Shown: positions 55,503 through 64,000 of the stretch, piece by piece
Numbering within the stretch: position 1 is the stretch's first letter
How the letters are laid out: each line of letters begins with the position of its first letter
Assembly: GCF_025642975.1 (NCBI RefSeq)
Contig: NZ_JANZKJ010000005.1
Coordinates: forward strand, 124,001 to 188,000
DNA from: Pseudomonas sp. RIT-PI-S
GTDB taxonomy: Bacteria; Pseudomonadota; Gammaproteobacteria; Pseudomonadales; Pseudomonadaceae
Length of the DNA: 64,000 nt
Direction of reading: 5' to 3'
Position numbers and translations under genes: made by a program
Notes under the pieces: model-generated
What the model was told of the DNA's origin: nothing
Seen by the model: the letters and a program-made list of their open reading frames with translations, nothing else
Databases searched by the model: none

Positions 55503-57110
55503 TCAGGTTTGCTGCAACGGCGCGTCGGGCAGGTTGCGGGCATACCAAGGTCGTTGATCGGCCTGCTCCAGTGCGTTGCCCAAGCTACCGCGGGGCTCGA
55601 TGGCAATGCGCAAGGCAATCTTCATCAGCTCCAGGTCGTTATCCACCGCATTGCCCATCCAGATGCCCGGGCCGTTGGCGCAGGCATGGCTGACTGGCCC
55701 CATCCAAGGATCGTCCTGCTCTACCCACCGCCCCTTGCTGAACCAGCGCACGCCACGTATCTCGGTGTCCTGCACTTCGCCAGGATGGAACAGCTGGTGC
55801 GCTGCTCGCCAGTCGTCGATGCGGGCGTCGATCCAGCCATGAAACCCCCAGAACAACGGATGCACGTGGGATGAGAACGGGTCGGCGAGGAAGTCGTTGC
55901 CCGCCGCGAACCAGGCCTCGGAAAAATCCGTGGGCTGCCGCGCCATGGGGATCGGCCGGCCGTCACCCGGGCCTCGCGCCACGCTTGCCCAGCACATGTG
56001 CAGCCAGTCGTGCAGGCTCAGTTCCAGCTCTGAACCGAATTGCCCCAGGGTCATCCGTGCGAGGTAGTCCGGGTCACGGTAGCGCGACTCCCACACCTGG
56101 AAATTCCCATCGTAGGTGTCGCGGCTTTTGATCGTCGCCATGCCTTTGCTGTAGCTCTCATCGCCGGGGGCCAGCCAGGTGGGCGGGATGGAGCGGCCGT
56201 CACGGTTTTCGAAATAGTGCAAAAAGGCAACCCGATCGGTTTCAACCGCGGGCCGCGGCAGCGGGAAAAACTGCCAGGGCTCGGGTGCGCCCAGCTTGGC
56301 CGCTTCGCCGAGCATGTAGCGATGCATATAAAGGAAGTCGATGCCCGAGCCATTGCGGTCCTTGTAGCGGCCGCGCGAATCGCGCTCCTGCCCCTGCGGC
56401 CCCGGTTGCCACCCCAGGCCGCGCAGCGCCTGGCGGCGATCGTCACTGACCAAGTGCCATTTGTCGCGCACCGTGTGCCAGAGTTGATGGGCCAGGCGAT
56501 GTTGGGGTGTGGCCAGCCATTGCACGAACGCGGGCTGCAACGGCACCCGATCACGTGCTTCGGGAAAGGCCATCTTGCGCGCGGTCACCGGCGCGGTGGT
56601 CTTGCTGCCGTCGGCGTGCAGCTCGGTGACGTTGCCGCTGAGCAGGTCGTTGTCCGCCACGCCCACCCCGCCCCACAGGTCGGTCAGCGACATCTTCAGA
56701 CAATACGTGGCAGCCCCGGCCCGCGAACCGGCCGCCATCAGCCGCCAGCGGACCTGCGCCGCCGTTGCGCCGACCAGGTCGCCGATCACCTGAAAGCGCG
56801 GGGTCTCGCCACTGGCCAGGCGGTCGTAGGTGTCCACGTAGCCGCGCAACCCGCGGCCGCGCTCGCCCGCGTCGAGCAACAGGGTGGTGCCCTGCAGGGC
56901 TGCCACGCCGGGCGCCTCGATCTGCCACACGCCGCGCAGCAAATCGGCCAGGCGCTGGGTCGACAGGTCCGCCAGCTCTACATGGGCTTCGCTCGGTGTG
57001 CCGCCCTCGGCCCACCATTTTTTGAATCGCCTCGCCCCTTCGTACCCCAGCGGAATCATCGCACCGCCTAAAGCAGCCCCGCCGAGTATCGTGCGCCGTG
57101 TAATTCGCAT
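55503..57110 (-). CDS. PvdP-like periplasmic tyrosinase
   Basis: 535 aa. The twin-arginine signal TRRTILGGAALGG indicates Tat export. The middle and C-terminal parts carry His-rich copper-site segments (LSLHDWLHMCW, SSHVHPLFWGFHGWID) matching PvdP of Pseudomonas, the tyrosinase that matures the pyoverdine chromophore in the periplasm. No other pyoverdine gene is in the window, so this copy stands away from the pvd cluster. It could be the genuine pvdP or a paralogue with another substrate. Confidence 0.85.
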   Translation of the reverse strand: MRITRRTILGGAALGGAMIPLGYEGARRFKKWWAEGGTPSEAHVELADLSTQRLADLLRGVWQIEAPGVAALQGTTLLLDAGERGRGLRGYVDTYDRLASGETPRFQVIGDLVGATAAQVRWRLMAAGSRAGAATYCLKMSLTDLWGGVGVADNDLLSGNVTELHADGSKTTAPVTARKMAFPEARDRVPLQPAFVQWLATPQHRLAHQLWHTVRDKWHLVSDDRRQALRGLGWQPGPQGQERDSRGRYKDRNGSGIDFLYMHRYMLGEAAKLGAPEPWQFFPLPRPAVETDRVAFLHYFENRDGRSIPPTWLAPGDESYSKGMATIKSRDTYDGNFQVWESRYRDPDYLARMTLGQFGSELELSLHDWLHMCWASVARGPGDGRPIPMARQPTDFSEAWFAAGNDFLADPFSSHVHPLFWGFHGWIDARIDDWRAAHQLFHPGEVQDTEIRGVRWFSKGRWVEQDDPWMGPVSHACANGPGIWMGNAVDNDLELMKIALRIAIEPRGSLGNALEQADQRPWYARNLPDAPLQQT

Positions 57111-57495
57111 CGCTTGGTATCCCTGCTAAACGCTGTCGAATACATCCTTACAAATCAACCAGTTACCTAAGCATCCAGCAAAAAAGCAGGAAAACAGCCA
57201 GTCGATTGACATGAACCCTAGCAGATTCGGGCTGTCTGGTGGGAGGTTTGCGCGAGGCGGGAAGATGAAATTTCATCTTCGGGAATGGGCTCCAACCCCT
57301 GTATCCAGGGCGTTACAGAGAATATTTTTCACTTTTGGGGCACCTTTCTGAAAACTTCCCCCGTTGCGCTCTGTCACAGGGTCAGGGCGCGCCAAGCACC
57401 TCGCATTTTTCTCAACGACAAAACATTGACACTCAGGATTGACAGCGGACCCCTTCTCGGTGCCCGCCGCTCAGCGATGGATGAAGGAGCTAGCG
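57111..57495. other. Divergent promoter region of PvdP-like and epimerase genes
   Basis: No gene is supported. It contains a perfect 20-bp palindrome (57261-57280) and two ATTGACA copies 13 nt apart (57425-57431 and 57438-57444), likely -35 elements of the epimerase. No good match to the PvdS sigma-factor motif was found before the PvdP-like gene. Confidence 0.55.
57261..57280. promoter_or_regulatory. Perfect 20-bp palindrome, candidate operator
   Basis: GAAGATGAAATTTCATCTTC is a perfect inverted repeat without spacer. It lies about 150 nt from the PvdP-like start and 215 nt from the epimerase start. The regulator is unknown. Confidence 0.55.
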
Positions 57496-60081
57496 ATGAT
57501 CTTCAACGTAAAAGACTACGGCGCCGTAGGTGATGGCGTAACCGACGACACCGCCGCCATTCAGGCCGCGGTCGACGCAGCGGCAGCTGCCGGTGGCGGC
57601 CAGGTGTATGTTCCGTCGGGGACCTATATCGTTTCCGGCGGCGAAGAAGCCTCAGACGGCTGCATCATGTTGAAGAGCAACGTGTACATGTACGGCGACG
57701 GCATGGGTGAAACCACGCTCAAGCTCGCCGACGGCTCCAACCAGGAAATCACCGGCATCGTGCGTTCGGCCTATGGTGAAGAGACCCACGACTTCGGCCT
57801 GAGCAACCTGACCATCGACGGCAACCGCGACAACACCACCGGCAAGGTCGATGGTTGGTTCAACGGTTATATCCCAGGTGCCGAGGGGCAGGATTCGAAC
57901 GTCACCCTCGACGGCGTGGAGATCCTCAACTGCTCCGGCTACGGTTTCGACCCGCACGAGCAGACCGTGAACATGGTCATCGAAAACTGCGTGTCGCATG
58001 GCAATGGCCTGGACGGCTTCGTGGCCGACTACCTGATCGACAGCACCTTCATCAATAACGTGGCCTACGACAACGACCGCCACGGCTTCAATATCGTTAC
58101 CAGCACCAACAGCTTCAGCCTGGTGGACAACGTTGCCTACGGCAACTCCGGTGGCGGCATCGTGGTGCAGCGCGGCAGCGAAGACATCCCCTCGCCTACC
58201 GATATCACCATCACCGGCGGCGCGGTGTACGACAACGCAGCCGAAGGCATCCTGATCAAGATGTCCAATGACGTCACCATCAGCGGCGTGGACATCCACA
58301 ACAACGGCAGCGCAGGCATTCGCCTGTACGGCTCTTCCGATGTGACGGTGGTGGACAACACCCTGACCGCCAACGGCCAGAGCAACCCGGTGCCGGAAAT
58401 CATCATCCAGTCCTATGACGACAGCACTGGCGTGTCCGGCGACTTCTATGCCGGCAGTGGCAACGTGATTGAAAGCAACACCATCACCGGCGGCAGCAAC
58501 TCCACCTACGGCGTGGCCGAGCGCAACGAAGACGGCACCGACGGCAACGTGGTAGTGGGCAACACCATCACCGGCACCACCAAGGGCAGCACCCTGCTCT
58601 ATGGCGACGGCAGCTATGCCAGCCCGCAAATTCCGCTGCAACAGATCGACGGCACCGCGGGCAACGACACGATCACCGGCACCGCCCTGGCGGACCTGAT
58701 CCTCGGCGGCGACGGCAAGGACACCATCAATGGTGGCGGCGGTAACGACGTGATCGTCGGTGGCGCCGCCGCCGACAAGCTCAGCGGCGGCGACGGCGCG
58801 GACACTTTCCGCTTCGACGCAATCACTGACAGCTACCGCTCCAGCACCACGTCCTACACAGACCTGATCAGCGACTTCAATACCAGCCAGGACAAACTGG
58901 ACCTCGCCGCCCTGGGCTTCAAAGGGCTGGGCGACGGCACCAGCGGCACGCTGACCATCGTCTACAACAGCACCACCGACCGCACCTACATCAAGAGCCT
59001 CGACGCAGACGCCTCCGGCAACCGCTTCGAACTGGCACTGGCCGGTAACCTGGTGTCGAGCCTGAGCGCGAGCAACTTCATCTTCAAGTACGAGCTCACG
59101 GGCACCGACCAGGCCGACACCCTGACCGGCACCTCGGCCAACGAAACCCTCTACGGCTTCGGCGGCGCGGACACCATCAACGGCGGTGCCGGCAACGACA
59201 TCATCTACGGTGGCGCTGGCGCGGATAACCTCACCGGCGGCCTGGGCTCGGACACCTTCGTGTATACCGCGGTGAGCGACAGCTTCCGCAACTACAACAC
59301 CGGAGGCACCGACCAGGGCGACGAAATCCTCGACTTCGACGTGTCCACCGACAAGATCGACCTGTCCGCGCTGGGCATCACCGGGCTGGGCAGTGGCTAC
59401 GACGATACCGTGCAGATCGTGCTCAACAGCGCTGGCACCCGCACCTACATCAAGAGCCGGGACGTGGATGCCAACGGCAATCGCTTCGAAGTGTCCATCG
59501 AAGGCAACCACGTCAGCGACCTCACCTCCGCCAACTTCGTATTCGCGACCGCGGTGGTCGGCACTACACTGCATGGCACCACGGGCAACGACGTGCTCAC
59601 CGGGACCACGGGCAACGACATCCTGATCGGCGGCGCCGGCCTGGATAAGCTCACCGGCGGGGCGGGCGCGGACACCTTCCGCTTCGAAGCCTTGACCGAC
59701 AGCTATCGCACCGCCAGCACCAGCTCGGACGACCTGATCCTGGACTTCAACGCCAGCGAGGACAAGATCGACGTCTCTGCCCTGGGCTTCACCGCGCTGG
59801 GCGATGGCCACGCCAACACCCTGTCGCTGGTGTACAACGCCAGCACCGACCGCACCTACATCAAAGACCTGGACGCCGACGCCAACGGCAACCGCTTCGA
59901 AGTAGCGCTGTCGGGCAACCACACCACCGACCTGACCGCGGCCAACTTCGTGTTCGCCAGCACCACCCCGGCCAGCACCACGACCACCGATACCAGCACC
60001 GCCACCACCAGCACCGCGGCCACTGAAGTGGTGATCCTGGGCACCACCACCGATACCGAACACCACACCACCACGGCCTAA
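57496..60081 (+). CDS. Secreted mannuronan C5-epimerase (AlgE type), active-site intact
   Basis: 861 aa from the ATG at 57496 (GAAGGAGC upstream; an ORF start at 57439 lacks support). The A-module (1 to about 385) is very close to Azotobacter AlgE: FNVKDYGAVGDGVTDDTAA, KVDGWFNGYIPG, GYGFDPHEQ. The catalytic residues Lys117, Tyr149, Asp152 and His154 fall at the AlgE4 positions. Three calcium-binding RTX R-modules follow. It converts D-mannuronate to L-guluronate in alginate outside the cell. No signal peptide; type I secretion is expected but no exporter is adjacent. A terminator follows the stop. Confidence 0.95.
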   Translation: MIFNVKDYGAVGDGVTDDTAAIQAAVDAAAAAGGGQVYVPSGTYIVSGGEEASDGCIMLKSNVYMYGDGMGETTLKLADGSNQEITGIVRSAYGEETHDFGLSNLTIDGNRDNTTGKVDGWFNGYIPGAEGQDSNVTLDGVEILNCSGYGFDPHEQTVNMVIENCVSHGNGLDGFVADYLIDSTFINNVAYDNDRHGFNIVTSTNSFSLVDNVAYGNSGGGIVVQRGSEDIPSPTDITITGGAVYDNAAEGILIKMSNDVTISGVDIHNNGSAGIRLYGSSDVTVVDNTLTANGQSNPVPEIIIQSYDDSTGVSGDFYAGSGNVIESNTITGGSNSTYGVAERNEDGTDGNVVVGNTITGTTKGSTLLYGDGSYASPQIPLQQIDGTAGNDTITGTALADLILGGDGKDTINGGGGNDVIVGGAAADKLSGGDGADTFRFDAITDSYRSSTTSYTDLISDFNTSQDKLDLAALGFKGLGDGTSGTLTIVYNSTTDRTYIKSLDADASGNRFELALAGNLVSSLSASNFIFKYELTGTDQADTLTGTSANETLYGFGGADTINGGAGNDIIYGGAGADNLTGGLGSDTFVYTAVSDSFRNYNTGGTDQGDEILDFDVSTDKIDLSALGITGLGSGYDDTVQIVLNSAGTRTYIKSRDVDANGNRFEVSIEGNHVSDLTSANFVFATAVVGTTLHGTTGNDVLTGTTGNDILIGGAGLDKLTGGAGADTFRFEALTDSYRTASTSSDDLILDFNASEDKIDVSALGFTALGDGHANTLSLVYNASTDRTYIKDLDADANGNRFEVALSGNHTTDLTAANFVFASTTPASTTTTDTSTATTSTAATEVVILGTTTDTEHHTTTA

Positions 60082-60087
60082 GGCCAG

Positions 60088-60109
60088 GCCCCGCCTTCAC
60101 TGGCGGGGC
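60088..60109 (+). terminator. Terminator after the epimerase gene
   Basis: GCCCCGCC (60088-60095) pairs with GGCGGGGC (60102-60109), followed by TCCTCTT. A second stem, AAGCCGCCTC/GAGGCGGCTT (60123-60147), spans the stop of the convergent esterase gene. Confidence 0.7.
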
Positions 60110-60130
60110 TCCTCTTCCAGGCAAGCCGCC

Positions 60131-60865
60131 TCATTGCGAGGCGGCTTTGCCCGTTACCTTGAACAACCACTTCGCCAAGTCGTCCACTTCCGTCCGGCTC
60201 ACACCGTGGCCCATTCCCGGGTAGGCGTGGAAGTCAGCCTTTATCCCCACCTTGAGCAAGGCATCGTTGGCCGTCGTGGCATCTGAATACGGCAGGATCG
60301 GGTCCGCCGTGCCGTGGCCGATAAACACTGGCAGGCGATCAAGCCCTGGCACCGGCGCGAGCTGCTCACGCAACCCCGCATTGAGCTTGCCGCTCAGCGC
60401 CGCGATGCCGCCGACCGCTTGCGGGTGCTGCAACGCCAATTGGTAACTCATCATCGCACCCTGGCTGAAACCCACCAGGTAGATGCGCTCCGGGGCCACC
60501 TGATACTTGCGCCCGGCCTGCTCCACGAAACTGCGCAACCGCTCGAGGCTGCGATCGATATCCTCTTGCACGCCCTCGTACGGTCCGTTGCCGGCCGTCT
60601 TGTTGAACCACTGGTAGCGGCCCTCGTCCAGTGACAGCGGGGCGCGAACCGAGAGGTAGGTGAAGTCCGGGAACAACCGCCCGTGCAGCTCGAACAGGTC
60701 CTCCTCGTTGGCACCATAGCCATGCAAGAAGATCACCAGCGGCTCGGCCCTGGGGTTGGCCCCGGCCTGGGCAAGGTATTTGAGCGGCAGGTCGGTTTGC
60801 AGCACCGGCTGGGCATGGGCGAAGGTCGCCAGCAAAGGCAGTAACAGAACAGCTAACCATTTCAC
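60131..60865 (-). CDS. Exported alpha/beta hydrolase (carboxylesterase/phospholipase type)
   Basis: 244 aa from a GTG at 60865, chosen because GAGGAG precedes it and it begins the signal peptide VKWLAVLLLPLLATFAHAQ; the upstream ATG at 60976 would add 37 unlikely residues. FLHGYGANEEDLFEL forms the oxyanion region, GFSQGAMMSYQLA holds the nucleophile Ser, and HGTADPILPYSDA and GHGV give Asp and His. A periplasmic esterase with unknown substrate. Confidence 0.88.
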   Translation of the reverse strand: MKWLAVLLLPLLATFAHAQPVLQTDLPLKYLAQAGANPRAEPLVIFLHGYGANEEDLFELHGRLFPDFTYLSVRAPLSLDEGRYQWFNKTAGNGPYEGVQEDIDRSLERLRSFVEQAGRKYQVAPERIYLVGFSQGAMMSYQLALQHPQAVGGIAALSGKLNAGLREQLAPVPGLDRLPVFIGHGTADPILPYSDATTANDALLKVGIKADFHAYPGMGHGVSRTEVDDLAKWLFKVTGKAASQ

Positions 60866-60961
60866 GGCAATAGGCTCCTCGTGCGGGATTGTCGGCACAG
60901 AGGGTAGCACTACCGCCTCGGGCCTATCGCTGCCGCTGGCCAGTAGTACCCAGAAGCGTAG

Positions 60962-62440
<1,479 letters not shown>

Positions 62441-62444
<4 letters not shown>

Positions 62445-63529
62445 GCCAGGCCATAACGCTGCGCCTGCGCCTGGCCCGCCAGGGCTTTTCCTTGGGCTTG
62501 CACCTGAACCTGCCCGGCGAAGGCGTGAGCGCGATCAGCGGGCCCTCCGGCTCCGGCAAAACTACCGTGCTGCGTTGGCTGGCCGGGCTGGAGCGCGCCG
62601 ATGAGGGATTGATCGAGGTGGCCGGGGAAACCTGGGAAAACACCACCCTTGGCCACTCGTTGGCGCCGCATCGGCGGCCGATCGGCTACGTGTTCCAAGA
62701 GCCGAGCCTGTTCCCGCACCTGAGCGTGCGGCAGAACCTGGTATACGGCTGGCGCAGGCTACCCACGAAGCAACGCACGCTGAACATGGACAACCTGTGC
62801 CGCACCCTAGGTATCGAGCAGTTGCTGGATCGGCGCCCGGCGGGGTTGTCCGGTGGCGAGCGGCAACGGGTCGGCATTGCCCGCGCCTTGCTCCGCGCGC
62901 CGCGGCTGCTGCTGATGGACGAACCGCTGGCGGCGCTGGATAGCGAGCGCAAGGCGGAGATCCTGCCCTACCTGGAGCGCCTGCGCGAAAGCCTGGCGAT
63001 ACCGATGATCTACGTCAGCCACTCCACCGACGAGATCGCCCGCCTAGCCGATCACCTGGTACTGCTCGATAGCGGCACGGTCACTGCCAGCGGCCCGCTG
63101 AACCAGCTGCTGGCCCGCCTGGACCTGCCCTTGGCGCGCAGTCTCGATGCGGGGGTGGCCATCGAGGGCGAGGTGGTGGGGTTTGACCCTCGCTGGCAAT
63201 TGCTGCACCTGAGCCTGGGGCTGGGCCGCGCCACACTTCGCGTGGCCCACGCCGAACGGCCCCTGGGCAGCCGCCTGCGGGTACGGATACAAGCACGGGA
63301 TGTGAGCCTGAGCCTCGACCCACACAGCCAGAGCAGCATCCTTAACCGCTTGCCGGCGGTGGTCGTCGAGCAAACCGGAGACGACACCTGCGCAGACGTC
63401 ATGCTCGCCCTGGATTGCCAAGGCATACCGCTACTGGCCCGGCTCACCCGTTACTCGCTGGCACAGCTAGGGCTGCGCCCGGGCTCGGCAGTGTGGGCGC
63501 AGATCAAGAGTGTGGCGGTGCTGGCCTAA
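62441..63529 (+). CDS. modC: Molybdate ABC transporter ATPase ModC
   Basis: 362 aa. Walker [18 protein letters not shown], signature [15 protein letters not shown], Walker [12 protein letters not shown], switch VSHSTDEI, and a C-terminal TOBE (molybdate-binding) domain from about residue 295 ([23 protein letters not shown]). Starts with a 4-nt ATGA overlap with modB. Its stop codon is included in the tandem array that follows. Confidence 0.95.
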
Positions 63530-64000
63530 CGTGAACCCCTGTTGTTGCAACCCTCCAGAACCGCAACTGACGAGCTTTACCGGCCCGACGAGAGTCGTAG
63601 GAGCTGGCGCTAGCCTGCGAACCCCAGGCTGGCCTAACGTAAACCCCTGTTATTGCAACCCTCCAGGACTGCAAATTGACGGGCTTTGCCCGCCCGACGA
63701 GGGTCGTTGGAGCTGGCGCTAGCCTGCGAACCCAAGGCGGGCCCGACGTAAACCCCCGTTGTTGCAACCCTCCAGAACCGCAAATTGACGGGCTTTGCCG
63801 GCCCGATGAGAGTCGTAGGAGCTGGCGCTAGCCTGCGAACCCCGGGCGGGCCCGACGTAAACCCCCGTTGTTGCAACCCCCCAGGACCGCAAATTGCCGG
63901 GCTTTGCCGGCCCGATGAGAGTCGTAGGAGCTGGCGCTAGCCTGCGAACCCCAGGCTGGCCTAACGTAAACCCCCGTTGTTGCAACCCTCCAGAACCGCA
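63523..64000. repeat. Tandem array of about 109-bp units from the modC stop codon
   Basis: GGCCTAACGT (or GGCCCGACGT) starts at 63523, 63631, 63740, 63849 and 63958, a period of 108-109 bp, and the array runs off the window. Each unit holds a GTTGCAACCCTCCAG block, an AAATTGACGGGCTTTG block and a REP-like GTAGGAGCTGGCGCTAGCCT core. The unit boundary carries the final CTGGCCTAA of modC, so gene-end sequence has been copied along with the spacer. No gene is supported here. Confidence 0.85.

Noticed and set aside
57111..57180. PvdS (iron-starvation sigma) promoter before the PvdP-like gene
   Set aside because: The nearest TAAGG...CGT pairing on the reverse strand has 13-nt spacing instead of 16 and a poor -35.
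57652..60066. 804-codon reverse-strand open frame across the epimerase gene
   Set aside because: Low-complexity Val/Ala/Gly/Asp-rich shadow produced by the RTX repeats; no start signal and no domain.
63523..64000. CRISPR array
   Set aside because: The full 109-bp period is repeated with only scattered changes, so there are no unique spacers.

Overview
The window is high-GC DNA with Pseudomonas-type gene content: agmatine/polyamine genes, serralysin AprA with its inhibitor AprI, an AlgE-type mannuronan C5-epimerase, a PvdP-like tyrosinase, an oxidative-type L-arabinose locus (araFGH plus lactonase), several chemoreceptors and hybrid kinases, and REP elements with the 'gtaggagc...' core. It most resembles the P. 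putida / P. fluorescens assemblage; the species is inferred, not shown. No rRNA, tRNA, insertion sequence or CRISPR array was found.

Layout. 1-3.9 kb: edge of a PAS-domain protein, a PfkB sugar kinase and a large acyl-CoA dehydrogenase. 3.6-8.2 kb: a small hypothetical gene, a DUF1264 lipoprotein, and a LysR / agmatine deiminase-like / PotF-like set. 8.3-13.1 kb: an orphan STN-type TonB receptor, a c-type cytochrome and a 4HB chemoreceptor with a FliA-type promoter. 13.1-17.8 kb: a BvgS/BvgA-like phosphorelay, a candidate structured small RNA with a clear terminator, and a KfrA-like coiled-coil DNA-binding protein. 18.2-25.5 kb: a seven-gene operon (flavin reductase, luciferase-like monooxygenase, amino-acid-type ABC transporter, SDR) with a divergent GntR regulator and a RidA-family gene, similar in logic to the Rut pathway but lacking its other parts. 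26-31.5 kb: a lone tyrosine recombinase, aprI-aprA, a thioesterase, a small protein and a tartrate/D-malate dehydrogenase.

31.5-39.9 kb: a DUF6482-like protein followed by a hybrid kinase, a second hybrid kinase, and between them a secreted RTX protein that looks like a mannuronan epimerase with three of four catalytic residues replaced. 39.9-41.0 kb: an unusual tandem array in which the whole intergenic segment between two convergent genes, including the 3' ends of both, is present about five times. 41-46.9 kb: araH, araG, araF, arabinonolactonase and a periplasmic aldose 1-epimerase. 46.9-53 kb: small DUF proteins, two MFS transporters, a DUF72 protein and a dCache amino-acid chemoreceptor with a FliA-type promoter. 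53.1-55.2 kb: a DUF4130 / radical-SAM DNA-repair pair with a textbook LexA box. 55.5-60.1 kb: the PvdP-like gene diverges from a full AlgE-type epimerase with an intact active site. 60.1-64 kb: an esterase, modABC with a ModE-type operator, and a second tandem array starting at the modC stop codon.

Most attractive for follow-up: the Rut-like monooxygenase operon with its shared operator motif, the two gene-end-capturing tandem arrays, the degenerate epimerase next to an active-type paralogue, the SOS-controlled radical-SAM pair, the structured RNA at 16.63-16.76 kb, and a 13-bp motif shared by the KfrA-like and TonB-receptor promoters.
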